Both the position numbers and the translations under genes were made by a program. DNA of 64,000 nt from Gigantopelta aegis. Lineage: Eukaryota > Mollusca > Gastropoda > Neomphalida > Peltospiridae. Shown here one piece after another: positions 1-10,358 of the stretch (the stretch's first letter is position 1; every line of letters starts with the position of its first letter). A model generated the notes under the pieces. It searched no databases. It was not told the origin of the DNA and worked only from the letters and a program-made list of their open reading frames with translations. The DNA lies in assembly GCF_016097555.1 (NCBI RefSeq), contig NC_054701.1, positions 7,862,560-7,926,559 on the forward strand, read 5' to 3'.

Positions 1-2
1 TC

Positions 3-356
3 AAGAACTATCTAAAAAAACGCCTTGAATTTGTATACAGCAAACTGATTACCAAAATACGATTATCTGACCATTGCCTTTGTATTGAAGTCGGGAGACG
101 CCAAAATACCCCAAGAGAAAACAGATTATGTACACTATGTGATAATGAAACAATCGAAGACGAATTCCATTTTATTCTGAGTTGCCCTTTTTACCATGAT
201 CTAAGAATAAATTACATAAAGAAATACTTCTACGTCAGACCTTCCGTGTTTAAGTTAATCAAACTATTGAACTCGGAAAATATAAAAACTTTAAACAATC
301 TTGGAAAATATTTATACAAGGCTTTTCTAAGAAGGGAAATGTTCATTAAAAATTAA
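3..356 (+). mobile_element. LINE (non-LTR retrotransposon) ORF2 C-terminal end
   Basis: An open frame enters from the left edge and stops at 354-356. It reads as the C-terminal tail of a LINE reverse transcriptase protein. A Cys/His cluster (CTLCDNETIEDEFHFILSC, near positions 137-193) is the cysteine-rich end seen in many invertebrate LINEs, preceded by the usual 'KIRLSDHCLCIEVGR' type segment. The rest of the element lies outside the window. Positions 357-780 are AT-rich and are probably its 3' untranslated tail. Family membership is from motif recognition only; the clade is not settled. Confidence 0.72.
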
Positions 357-799
357 TATATTATGTTTACCCTCCTATTGACATTTTATATACTCTATTC
401 ATGTAATTTTGATTGTTAAATATCACACTATGTATATATGCACAACTGTTACTATGATAATAATATTGATGTTTATGTCGCGCCTATAGCCAGGATGGCT
501 TTGGATAATAAAGATTTATCTAGGGTTCAGGATACGGTATTAGAGTCTTTCGTTAAAACCGGTTTGATCTTGACAACGTATTATCGACAATCGTACCTTC
601 CTATTTCAGAATTAATATTTTATGAAGTGTTAGTAAAACTTTCAAAGTTTAGTTTGTATACTAGTAACACATTAATCATGTATATATTTTTAAAATAAAA
701 TATACTAAAGTAGACAATGAACGTTTTCACTTTTTAATTTTACGTGTTAAAATTGACAAATTCAAATAAATATTCTTTCGTTTGGAAAGGGTAAAGTTA

Positions 800-1265
800 G
801 TGGGGGATTGTTTAACGACATCGAAGTTAGAGCATATTGATTTAATAATCATCCGACGCCATGCAACCTTAAATAAAATGTGTTGAGTGCGTCGTTAAAT
901 AAAACATATCCTATCCTTCCTTCCATCTGCTGTTGGATGTCTAACATTTGATAATTTTGACATATAATCTTAGAGAGGAATCGGGTGCATGTGCAGGGGG
1001 AGGGTATTGGAGGTCGAAACCGTTACTTGCCCAAGCTTAAAAAAATTTGAAATGTATTTTCTGGGGGACCATGCCCCATATAAACTTCGCTCAACATAGT
1101 CTATAACCCCAACCCCGCTGAAATCCCTGCACACGCGCCTTGGAAACCCGCTACATATTTTTTAGCAAGGGATCGCTTATATTTACCATCCCACAGACAG
1201 GATATGACATACCATGGTCTTTTATATACCCGCCGATGGCGATCGATCCTAGACTGACCGCGCAT
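800..1265. mobile_element. Composite of SINE fragments
   Basis: Positions about 815-925 carry the 3' tail of the common tRNA-derived SINE of this window (ATAAAATGTGTTGAGTGCGT). From about 928 to 985 and again from 1138 to 1262 the same family is read in reverse: the body with GCAAGGGATC, CCCACAGACAGGATA and the inverted tRNA-like head. About 150 bp of unrelated sequence separates the two reverse pieces. At least two insertions have been overlaid here. Confidence 0.6.
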
Positions 1266-1845
1266 TTCCAAAAAAAACACCTTTTTAGTAATGAATAAAA
1301 ATAACATATAGTCTTGAAAAATGTTACGTAAATCGAACACAGTACCATCTTCCTCTACCCCTAGAGCGTTACGTAATTAGTAAGACCCCCTTACATGCGT
1401 AACGCGTATGCCAACAGCTGGCTACAGTCAAACTTTCAAGGCAAATCTCCCACCCACCGACCCCTGGAAAGGCGTTGTACCATACCTCTATGGATATAAA
1501 TATGTTTTGGAGATATGAGACGACCCCTCAATCAAGACAGTTAAATTGTTCAAAAATTGCGAAATCTCACGTGATCTCTTGTTGGGGAATTCCACACTTG
1601 TGATAAGCCAATGAAAACCGGGATCGGTAGGAGCCCGTCAAAAGTGTTCCACTTTCGAAATACTGGCTTTGTTTTTGACCTGGATAACCCAGCGTAGTGA
1701 AACCAATGCGGAGTGCGGCGTCATATATGCACCAAACGTAATTGGATTTTCTGTTCTATATGCTTAAATAATAAAAATATTCCGGATACTGCCGCTTTAA
1801 CAGTTGAGGTTCGAGGATTACAAAGGCATTTTGGCCTTATTGTCG
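1266..1845. other. Unassigned non-coding stretch
   Basis: I see no coding region with recognisable homology. The sequence is moderately GC-rich between 1370 and 1500 and could be old repeat. It ends in an 18-bp poly-G run (about 1847-1864) directly against the next SINE. Confidence 0.4.
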
Positions 1846-1861
1846 GGGGGGGGGGGGGGGG

Positions 1862-2150
1862 GGGACGTAGCTCAGTGGTATAGCGCCCGTCGATGGACCC
1901 ATTGGGCTATTTCTCGTTCCAGTCAGTGTTCCACAACTGGTGTAACAAAGGCTGTGGTATGTACTATCTTGTCTATGGGATGGTGCATATAAAAATCCCT
2001 TGCTTCTAATCGAAAGGAATAGCCTATGATGTGGCGACAGCGGGTTTCCTCTCTCAATATCTGTGTGGTCCTTGACCATATGTCCGACGCCACATAACCG
2101 TAAATAAAATGTGTTGAGTGCATCGTTAAATAAAGCAGTTCCGTTCCTTA
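1862..2150 (+). mobile_element. tRNA-derived SINE (type A), full length
   Basis: It starts with a tRNA-like head containing a Pol III A-box-like motif (GTAGCTCAGTGGTATAGCGC). The conserved body follows (CATTGGGCTATTTCTCGTTC, then a TGGTGCATATAAAA segment), then GTGGCGACAGCGGGTTTCCT, and it ends in ATAAAATGTGTTGAGTGCAT. This is the best-preserved copy of the main SINE family here. It lies about 85 bp upstream of the splice acceptor of the galactosyltransferase exon. Confidence 0.82.
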
Positions 2151-2307
2151 TTGTCAGATATTGAATACAGCTAGAGGACACTTAAGTTATTCTACCATCA
2201 AAGAAATAATAATTGTATTTTTATTTTACTTTCAGAATACTATTACTTCTTGCTCTCTCTCTCTACAAGTGTGGTTAAAAACAACAGCCCTCCTTAACAC
2301 ATCCAGT

Positions 2308-3321
2308 ATGATTCCAAAGACTGTTTATAAATACCTTTTTATCATCACGTTAGTTATGGTATCTGCCGGGATCGTTATGCAGTTTCGTTCAGTTTTTGTC
2401 ACAGCCGGTCGACACAGGACGACACAAACAGATCTACACATAGAAGGTCCAGTTGTAAATCCTCATCTGTTTCGCTATCTTTTGAATCCCAAGACTTTCT
2501 GCAGCAAAAAGGATATATTCATCATAGCATACGTTCACAGTACACCGGACCATTTCGAGAAACGAGACGCAATTAGACAAACATGGGGCAAAATGAAGTA
2601 TTATCTGAACAAAAGGGCTGAGGTAGTTTTTATCATGGGACAAGTCGCAAACACAGGAGTGATGACGTCAGTGAGGAATGAGTCGGGTATCCATGGAGAC
2701 ATAGTCCAGGAGGATTTCGTCGACAGTTATCGTAACTTAACCTACAAGGCGATCGCTGGATTGAAGTGGGTGTCCACGTTCTGTAGACAAGCTGTGTATG
2801 TTTTAAAAACAGACGGTGATATTTTTGTTAATGTATATGCGCTTGTGAAATACATGCAGTCAACTGCTGAATTACGATATGCAAGAACTAAACTAATCCA
2901 ATGCATTGTTTGGCAAAACATGAAAGTGATACGCAACAACAGTTCTAAATGGTACGTGTCCAAAGAAGAATTCTCGCCGAACGTGTATCCGCCATATTGT
3001 TCCGGTTCTGCGTATTTGATGAGCTCTGGCGTCACAGGGAGATTGTACAGGACATCGTTGACCACTCAGTTCTTCTGGGTGGATGATTATTACATTACTG
3101 GTTTGCTTGTACACAAGCTGAACATCACGCACAGGCCGTATAACAGAGCTTACGTTTTTGATAATTCCCGTGTGTTGGAAGAGTTAAACAACACCAAACA
3201 CCATTCATATGTTTTCTTCCATGTAAACGTTCCCATGATGTTTAAGTTATGGAACGTTGTCATCTCTAGAGAAAGCAAAGACGTGCGTGCCAAACACTAT
3301 AAACGTTTAGACCGATATTAG
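2308..3321 (+). CDS. Beta-1,3-galactosyltransferase-like protein (GT31)
   Basis: A 337-residue glycosyltransferase of family GT31, expected to be a Golgi type II membrane enzyme that adds a sugar from a UDP donor in beta-1,3 linkage. Residues 9-25 form a hydrophobic signal anchor (YLFIITLVMVSAGIVMQF). The family landmarks follow in order: RDAIRQTWG (86-94), EDFVDSYRNLTYKA (135-148), the DxD-type metal site in KTDGDIFVN (167-175), YPPYCSGSAYLMS (227-239) and WVDDYYITG (257-265). The length fits vertebrate B3GALT enzymes (about 320-400). I chose the ATG at 2308 because it sits directly before the anchor. A splice acceptor at 2234-2235 (TTTACTTTCAG) shows that a 5' untranslated exon lies upstream. 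Five N-glycosylation sequons are visible. The usual DDD of the metal site reads DGD, which keeps both outer aspartates. Acceptor specificity cannot be told; B3GNT or B3GALT are both possible. Confidence 0.88.
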   Translation: MIPKTVYKYLFIITLVMVSAGIVMQFRSVFVTAGRHRTTQTDLHIEGPVVNPHLFRYLLNPKTFCSKKDIFIIAYVHSTPDHFEKRDAIRQTWGKMKYYLNKRAEVVFIMGQVANTGVMTSVRNESGIHGDIVQEDFVDSYRNLTYKAIAGLKWVSTFCRQAVYVLKTDGDIFVNVYALVKYMQSTAELRYARTKLIQCIVWQNMKVIRNNSSKWYVSKEEFSPNVYPPYCSGSAYLMSSGVTGRLYRTSLTTQFFWVDDYYITGLLVHKLNITHRPYNRAYVFDNSRVLEELNNTKHHSYVFFHVNVPMMFKLWNVVISRESKDVRAKHYKRLDRY

Positions 3322-3562
3322 ATTTAAACTAATGATACATATATTCGTTAACGATCCGTTTATCGTCCGTAAAACGCATCCGATTACGGATGATTTCGAA
3401 CCAATGGTTTTTAATGAATTATCGCACGTTTCGTACCATGTTGGAAAATGCTCCGTGTGTGTACCGTTAACGGAGCAAGGATTCCTATATTATGACATCA
3501 TATTGGGAAAGACCCTGTATTAGGAAAGTAGTACTAGTATTCTAGTCTCGAGGTTGGGATTA
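3322..3562 (+). other. Probable 3' untranslated region of the GT31 gene
   Basis: This follows the stop codon up to the AATAC-repeat tail of the next LINE. No AATAAA lies before 3560; the first one (about 3656) is inside the LINE, so the true 3' end is unknown. Confidence 0.35.
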
Positions 3563-4985
3563 ACAATACAATACAATACAAAATGTTTTATTACCGTGCT
3601 TACATATGATGTATACATATAATTATACATATAAACAATTTGGTGACCCAGAAATAATAAAGCTAATTATAAGAATATTGAACGACTAAATATATAAAAT
3701 AAAACAATTTATAGTTATAAGTGCTATAGTGACTTGCCACATATCATTTGATAAGAGTTTTAGCTAACAAACTAGTTCCTGCAGTACCCATGTCCCAACA
3801 GAGCGGTGCTATTGTTACAAGATGGGCAGCAGGGCAGTTGAAAATATAGCAGCATTTTTCATAGCAATGCGAGAAACTCATCTAGGAGTTTGTAAAAAAA
3901 AAAAAAAAAATAATAATTGTTAAAATGTGTTTCATCCTGAACTGTGAGGTTGCATAGTTTGCACCACCTGCTGTTTCTCGGTATACTAATATTATGGTAT
4001 CGACTTTATTTTCAATTCCAAAGCAATGTGCACATATTCTTATTTTGGTGAGATGTCGTGTTAGATTACAGTTTTTTCCAGATATGTTGGCCTAGTCTGT
4101 GTGCTTGTGTGTACTAATATGCTTGTAATATATAAGTTTCTGTAGATAATGCTGTCTGTACAATTATGTTGTAATTTTACAGTTATTATTTTGTAGTGCT
4201 TTTGGTTTCTTTAGAATAACGCTGATTTCGTTTATATCAATTATTATGACAATGATATTTTTCTTGAGCATGTTAGGTACGTAGTTGTGGAAACTGTTTT
4301 TCTCATTATTGTTGAGCAGGTTGCTGTATTGGACTTCATCATATAATACGGTACGTTTCTGTGGTATGTTTTCTAGATGTGCCCAGTAACTTAATATTTT
4401 TGTATTTAGTTCATTTATTAATGGATATCGGCCTAGGTCACTTTTACATGCAATATGGGTTGTATGTTTTCCTACTTACAAGTTGTATTTGCAGAATTCT
4501 GTATATGCTTTGTCAAAAGATTCCGTTTCCAATATGTCTAAGAGCTTGTCTAGGTTGTGTGTCTTTGTTTTAATGTTTAGTTCTGTACCACAGACTTTGC
4601 AGTTATAGAGCAAGATCGGTTTGATTAGTGAATCGAATAGTTTGTTATATATTTGGAGTGGTGGCGGTAAACCAAAGAAGGATTTCTGAAGACTAAATAG
4701 GGTTTTCAGTCCTTTGGTTGCAAAGTGAGTTTTCGTTGTGTTCATCCCAGGTAGATATATGCTTTTGTGTTTTGGATTTCTTCCATTCCATTTTGGAATG
4801 TAATTTGCCTTTGTTTTCCCTTTTTGATAATCATACATTTTGTTTCTGCTAGGTTAACAATTAAATGCCATTACTGGCAGTAGGTGTGTAACTCATCTAG
4901 TGCACTGTGTAGGCCTAGTTGGGTTTCAGATATGAGTACCAGGTCGTCGGCCCATAGTAAATGTGATAATGTTATATCCCTAGCT
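3563..4985 (-). mobile_element. LINE relic, reverse transcriptase region
   Basis: Read on the minus strand, 4985-4880 encodes the catalytic-type box LLWADDLVLISETQLGLHSA. Next comes a finger/thumb segment with KTLFSLQKS and LFDSLIKPILLYNCKVCGTE (within 4838-4476), typical of invertebrate LINE polymerases. A decayed C-terminal part follows down to about 3850 (LYRQHYLQKLIYY). The 3' end at about 3563 carries a short AATAC microsatellite tail. Internal stops break the frame. The same protein type appears at 29002-29265. Confidence 0.7.
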
Positions 4986-5052
4986 AGGAAGATATTGGGA
5001 CTTAAGTTATCACCCTATTTTACTCATTTTGTTGATGGAAAGTTACCAGTGA

Positions 5053-5170
5053 GTTTGTTGTTAAGTTTTACTGATAATTTAGTTTTGCTATACATAGTTT
5101 TTAAAATTAGAGTTTGTTGTTAAGTTTTACTGATAATTTAGTTTTGCTATACATAGTTTTTAAAATTAGA
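5053..5170. repeat. Two-copy tandem duplication, about 59 bp
   Basis: The block starting GTTTGTTGTTAAGTTTTACT at about 5053 is repeated without visible change from about 5112 to 5170. It is non-coding and AT-rich. The remaining sequence to 5631 shows no recognised gene. Confidence 0.75.
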
Positions 5171-5631
5171 CATTTTCCTTTCTGAGTACTTCAAAAGGTA
5201 AACGGTAAACCAGGTCGCCAAACAGTGCAAACAATGGCTGGGTGATTGTCACCATTTAACTGTGAAGACACAATTAGCACCGTGTGAGGTTCTCTGACCT
5301 GAGGTCAAGCATAAGACCTTATCGGACTGGATTACTCTGTATACCTGCATGTGTTATGTATTCCTGTGGTCTGGAACATAATAAAATAAGTTTCTACTGG
5401 GTATTATTGGTGTTAAGTTGTGTAGCAATCTGGACAGTTGTTCTGCATAATCCTTGGTTTTACGGATATGATTTCAGATACATGTGTTATGGTTTATCCG
5501 ATCCGTTTAACACATCCACTAAAGTCGGAACCAAATTGTTAACAACTACGATAAATTACTCTTCTATTTTATTTCTATTCTTTTATTTACTGTTTGGTTT
5601 TTCCACTGTTTGTCCAAATATAAACTGTGTC

Positions 5632-6795
5632 TGACGGTACATGCTCTTAATTTCTTTTCGCCTGCGGCGATATTAATTGTTTTAGAGGGCCGTGTGCAGT
5701 TCCATATGCACTTAAGCCAAGGTGGCCAGTAGTTACGTAATACCTCCGCGAGTGCGGTTTTTACAACCGTGATTTGGCGACTAGGCGTCATTATGTCTGA
5801 CGATCTGAGAAAAATATACCGCTTGGTCGCTGTGGAAATAGCACTTGTAGGGATTCGGTGCCGCCTTGTACCCCCAGGCGATATTTGTTTTTTTAATAAA
5901 TAGCTAGGGTTTTAGAAATATCGGGGAGAAACATAGGAAGGCACCAGGGGATCGCTGTCCGTCCGGACTGGTAAATAATTTTATTTCTGCTCTGTGTATA
6001 ACCTTGATGTGATTGATGTGACTTTAAATATTTTAATACTGTATTATACCAATATTATTTAGACGGTGCTGCCGGTCATCTGACGCAGTAAACTGTAGGC
6101 TCGCTGTCTAAATAAATATATAAAGCTTAGCCAGTCATCCTAGAGGACCTAGGTAAACTGTAGGTTATTGTCTTTATTGTGATAGGTACCAGTATTAAGT
6201 CTGTATTACAAGGTTTCTGAATGAGTAGTTAAGGGTTAATTAAAAATTAACCAGTTAGGAATGGAGTTGTAATTCCTTTATTAATTAAGTTCTCCTGGAA
6301 GCGTTTCTCAATTATCACACGTTACTGAACGAGTAGTAAGGGTTAATTAAAAATTAACCAGTTAGGAATGGAGTTGTAATTCCTTTATTAATTAAGTTCT
6401 CCTGGAAGCGTTTCTCAATTATCACACGTGTGGGTGTTGTGTCACGGTGAAGTGATTAGCATATTGTGTAAACTAGACACCTAGAGATTAACTAATTAAG
6501 TGATCAGTTCTGGGTTGTTATTATTTGTTGTTGTTAATTAACTACTGCGGCAGTACATTTGTCAGCGTAGGTTAATACAGATTCCAAAGTGTATTGTGTT
6601 TTTGTTGTGTTTTCTAGTGACCTAAACGTGCTATAATAATATATACTTTATATAAGATCTTATCTCTGATCATACTTAGACGAGCCAGCGGGTATAACTG
6701 CCTGTTACAGAGAGATCTAATAGATATACAGTTAGGAGAGATATTTGGACAATCGTGTTTCATTCAGTTACGGGTATTGTAGGATCCCCGTGACA
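5632..6795 (+). repeat. Left LTR
   Basis: 1164 bp, TG...CA ends, near-identical to 10359-11522. It contains an internal tandem duplication of about 107 bp (about 6222-6435) that includes GGTTAATTAAAAATTAACC. Confidence 0.88.
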
Positions 6796-6960
6796 GGAGT
6801 GAAAATTGGGGCGCTCGTCCCGAATCTGAAACGGGACATGCATATTTTAAAAAAGTATTGTTTGTAAATGGGGGCTTTATAAATTATTTTTACAAATAAC
6901 TAGAAGTAGCAACGTTGTTCACTAGAAAATTAATTAATAATAAGTGCGTCATATCTAAAC

Positions 6961-7258
6961 ATGGATAAGAATTTGCTGGATAGGCCTACGCTCAGTGTAG
7001 TGGAGATTAAGCGAGCACGTAAGGCCGAATTAGTTGAAATCGCGGGTGAGCGAGAAATTGATTTAACATCAGCTAAAACCTTAGGAGATATAAGGACAAT
7101 TATTATCCAGGAGGTTTTTGGTGATAGTCCTGTTATGGAAGAAAGTGAGATTGTTCCAGAGATAGAGATAAATGAGTTAAGTGTGGAACAACAATTAGCT
7201 TTTATAAAGCTTGAGTACGAAAGAGAAGAACGTGCATTACATAGAGAGAGAGATAGAG

Positions 7259-7314
<56 letters not shown>

Positions 7315-8348
7315 AAGAGAAGAGAGGGATAGAGAGAAAGAAGATAGGGATAGAGAAGATAGAGAGAGGGAGAGCGAAAGAGAGAGAAAGAGAAGATAGA
7401 CATAGAGATAGAAAGAAGATAGGGATAGAGAAGAGAGAGAGAGAGAGAGAGAAAGAGAAGAGAGGGATAGAGAGAGAAGAGAGGGATAGAGAATTCCAGT
7501 TAGAAAAATTAAAAGTGGAACATGAGTTAAAGTTGAATACTGAAGAAGTCAGACGAGAAGCCGGAAATGGGTTTAACATGTCGGAGGCTTATAGATCAGT
7601 GCCTGTATTTGATGACCAGGAGGTAGATATGTTCTTTCAACTTTTTGAACGGGCCGCTAAGCAGCTAAATTGGCCGCAGTCTAAGTGGACATTGTTAGCC
7701 GTGTCTAAGTTTAAGGGGAAGGCTAGTGTAGCTTATAATTCAATGAGTGATGAGCGAGCAAGTCAGTACGACCTAGTTAAGGCGGCAGTGTTGAGGGCGT
7801 ATGAATTACGACCTGAGGATTATCGTTTACGGTATAGCGAGTTGAGAAAAACGCAGGGTCAGTCTTATAGTGAGTTTGTGGCTAAGAAGGCAGGGATGTT
7901 TGATAAATGGGTGGTGTCTCATCAGGTAGAGTCATATACCGAGTTACGGGAGTTGTTGATCTTACAGGACATTAAAAATGGATTACCAGTTAGCTTACGT
8001 ATTCATTTAGAGGATCGTGATGTCAAAAAGATAGAGGAGGCAGGCATAGTGGCAGATGACTACGTGTTAATACACAAGGCTCAGGCAGTACAGGGTAGCT
8101 CTATACAACAGGGTGATAAGAAGAAATTTCAGCCAGGTTTTTCCCGGGAAAGTAACTATCGGGAGAGTCATCTAGTTGGTCAGCTAGTCAGGCAAGGAAT
8201 GCACCTGGTGGGCAAAGTAAGGATAAGCCTGCATTATCAGCCAATGCACGAATATTTCGTCCACATTGCAGTTACTGTAAAAAGGATAACCATCTTGTCG
8301 GGGACTGTTTTAAAAGGAAACGCGATAATGCGCAAGTGGTCGGTTTAG
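6961..8348 (+). pseudogene. gag-like region of the fossil element
   Basis: This part looks like the gag of Gmr1-like elements: an N-terminal helix-rich segment after ATG 6961, a long GA-rich microsatellite encoding charged repeats (about 7262-7480), a SCAN-like capsid segment (7590-8080) and a Cys-rich knuckle near 8260-8320. It belongs to the broken element and is treated as a fossil. Confidence 0.65.
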
Positions 8349-8379
8349 TGAGGTCAGCTTCGTTAGCGAGAGAGTTAAT

Positions 8380-8809
8380 GGTTAGTCCCATGGCAGAGAA
8401 GGTAAACCCGTATGTATCCACTGGTATGGTTTGTGATGTGAAACAAGAATTGAGTCCTAAGGCAATATCAATCTATAGAGATACCGGCTGTAGTCAGTCG
8501 CTGATAACGTCAGAGTGTTTAGCTGGTATAGAGAATTCAGATACAGGACGTAGTTTGGCCTTAACCTCGGTTACTGGACAAAAAATGGTTGTCCGGTTAC
8601 ATAACGTTTTCTTGTGTTCGAAGTTTGTGACGGGACCAGTCATTATGGGTGTTGTAAAGGACTTGCCTGTTGAAAACATAGGAGTTTTGTTGGGTAATGA
8701 TTTGACTAGTCAGTGTTGTCAGCCGAAATGTGACCAATTGTTAATTAAAGACAGCACTTTACTAGTAGGAGAGAGTGAGGTTGATGAGATAGATATCCTG
8801 CGTGTGTAA
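8380..8809 (+). pseudogene. Aspartic protease-like region of the fossil element
   Basis: The retroviral-type protease signature DTGCSQSLI (near 8480-8506) is visible, followed by the hydrophobic VLLGNDL segment near 8686. It follows the gag-like part directly, as the family requires. Confidence 0.65.
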
Positions 8810-8857
8810 TGACTAGGGCTATGGCCAGTAGGGTAACACGAGACCCAGAGGATAATT

Positions 8858-9502
8858 GTGATTTGTCTGATACGTGTGAGCCATGAAATTGGAGTGGATG
8901 AGGTTATCAGTAAAATGGTAGATAAGTCAACTGAGGAATTAAATGTGGTGGAACCTGTTGATCTCCCGCAGAGGGGAATTGAACCAGTTGTGTTTGATAG
9001 AGGGGCCTTACCTTGTAATAGACAAGAGTTAGTTCTAGAGCAGGGGGCTGATCCAAATTTGTTGGCAGCTCGCACTACCTTGTTAACTGTGGACAAGGGA
9101 GTATTAATGAATAAGAGAGTTAGAGATGGAATGGATAGGAAGCAACTGAGCCATGCTCAGAGCAAAATAAAATCAGTGTTTAATAGGAAGGCTAGGAGTC
9201 GGGAATTTAAACCAGGGGATAAGGTGCTGCTGTACCTTCCCATTAAACGGGGTTCATTACAGAACAGGTATTTCGGGCCCTATGTTGTGCACAAACGGGT
9301 TAATGAGACAGGGTATGTGATAAACACTCCAGATAGGGTTAGGAAAAGTAGGTATTGTCACATCAATTTGCTAAAAGGTTATTTTGACAGACTGCCGATA
9401 GTTCCAGTCATACCGGTCCAAATTGAGAGTCACTCAATTTCCTGTGATGACGTCAAGACTGCAGAGATCAAATTAACCAACAGCCAGATTAAGCAGACTT
9501 GA
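8858..9502 (+). pseudogene. Integrase C-terminal-like region of the fossil element
   Basis: The stretch FKPGDKVLLYLPIKRGSLQN with RYFGPYVVHKRV and CHINLLKGYF (9205-9390) matches the domain that ends gypsy-type integrases. It sits before the polymerase-like stretch, which supports the Gmr1-like assignment. Confidence 0.65.
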
Positions 9503-10137
9503 GCCCCCAGCGAGCAAAGTTGACTAAGTTGAAACAAGACAATGTTTCCATTTGTCAGAACCTTCCAACGATTACCAACACCTTAAGCCAGGATGTGCGC
9601 TTGGAACCCAACGCTACACCGATTCGACAGCATGCCTATCGAAGAAAACCTGGAAAACGTGCGACACTGAAAAAGAAAGAAACGAAGTTCCAGTGGTCAG
9701 GTGAATGCGAGAAGTCATTCAACCGTCTCAAGCAGATGCGCTACTCGTCTCCCGTGATGGCAGCACCAGACTACCGAATGCCGTTCAAGCTAGCTGTGGA
9801 TGCCAGTGACGTGGGAGCTGGAGCTGTGCTGTTCCAGGAAGACGAAAATGGACTGGACCATCCTGTAAGTTTCTTCTCCAAAAAGTTTGACAAACACCAG
9901 GTGAACTATTCCACTATAGAGAAGGAAGCTCTGAAGCATTTTCAGATCTACGTGAAATCGGCAGTGCCTCAAGTGGTGGTCCTTACTGATCATAATCCGC
10001 TTACCTTCAATCACAGAATGAAAGCCACCAAACAGAGAGTTTTGAGGTGGAGTCTTCTTCTGCAGGAATTCCCAATTACCTTTGAACATATCAAGGGCAC
10101 ATCCAATGTAATCGCTGATGCCCTGTCCCGAAGTTGA
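9503..10137 (+). pseudogene. Reverse transcriptase/RNase H-like region of the fossil element
   Basis: The RNase H part is clear: FKLAVDASDVGAGAVLFQED, HPVSFFSKKFDKHQVNYSTI, VVLTDHNPL and the closing IKGTSNVIADALSRS. It lies downstream of the integrase-like part. Codon use looks more GC-rich than in the gag-like region. Confidence 0.75.
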
Positions 10138-10358
10138 ACGTTCTGATAATGTGTTGATGTTCTTGATTTCTGTTTTGTTTATATATATTATATTTGTATA
10201 CCAGGGACTCAGAGACTCAGTGTGATTACTGGTAGTCACCTTATTATTACATGTGTTATAAATGCCCGGATGCGTCGATTAACGCACTTTTTGTTTTAAT
10301 GTAGTATATTTCCTTATTCCTAGAGTAGAGGAAATATCCTTTTTGAGGTGGGTATGTG

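Noticed and set aside
1862-1935. tRNA gene
   Set aside because: Only A/B-box-like sequence of a SINE head; it cannot fold as a full tRNA and is repeated throughout the window.
5284-5634. 116-residue ORF with hydrophobic segments
   Set aside because: No homology recognised; the composition is that of AT-rich non-coding DNA, and it ends at the LTR border by chance.
7262-7480. Arg/Glu-rich (RERE) repeat protein
   Set aside because: It is a GA microsatellite inside the gag-like part of the fossil LTR element.
9503-10137. Separate gypsy element inserted into the first
   Set aside because: The more GC-rich composition suggested it, but the integrase-before-polymerase order is normal for Gmr1-like elements, so one element explains the data better.
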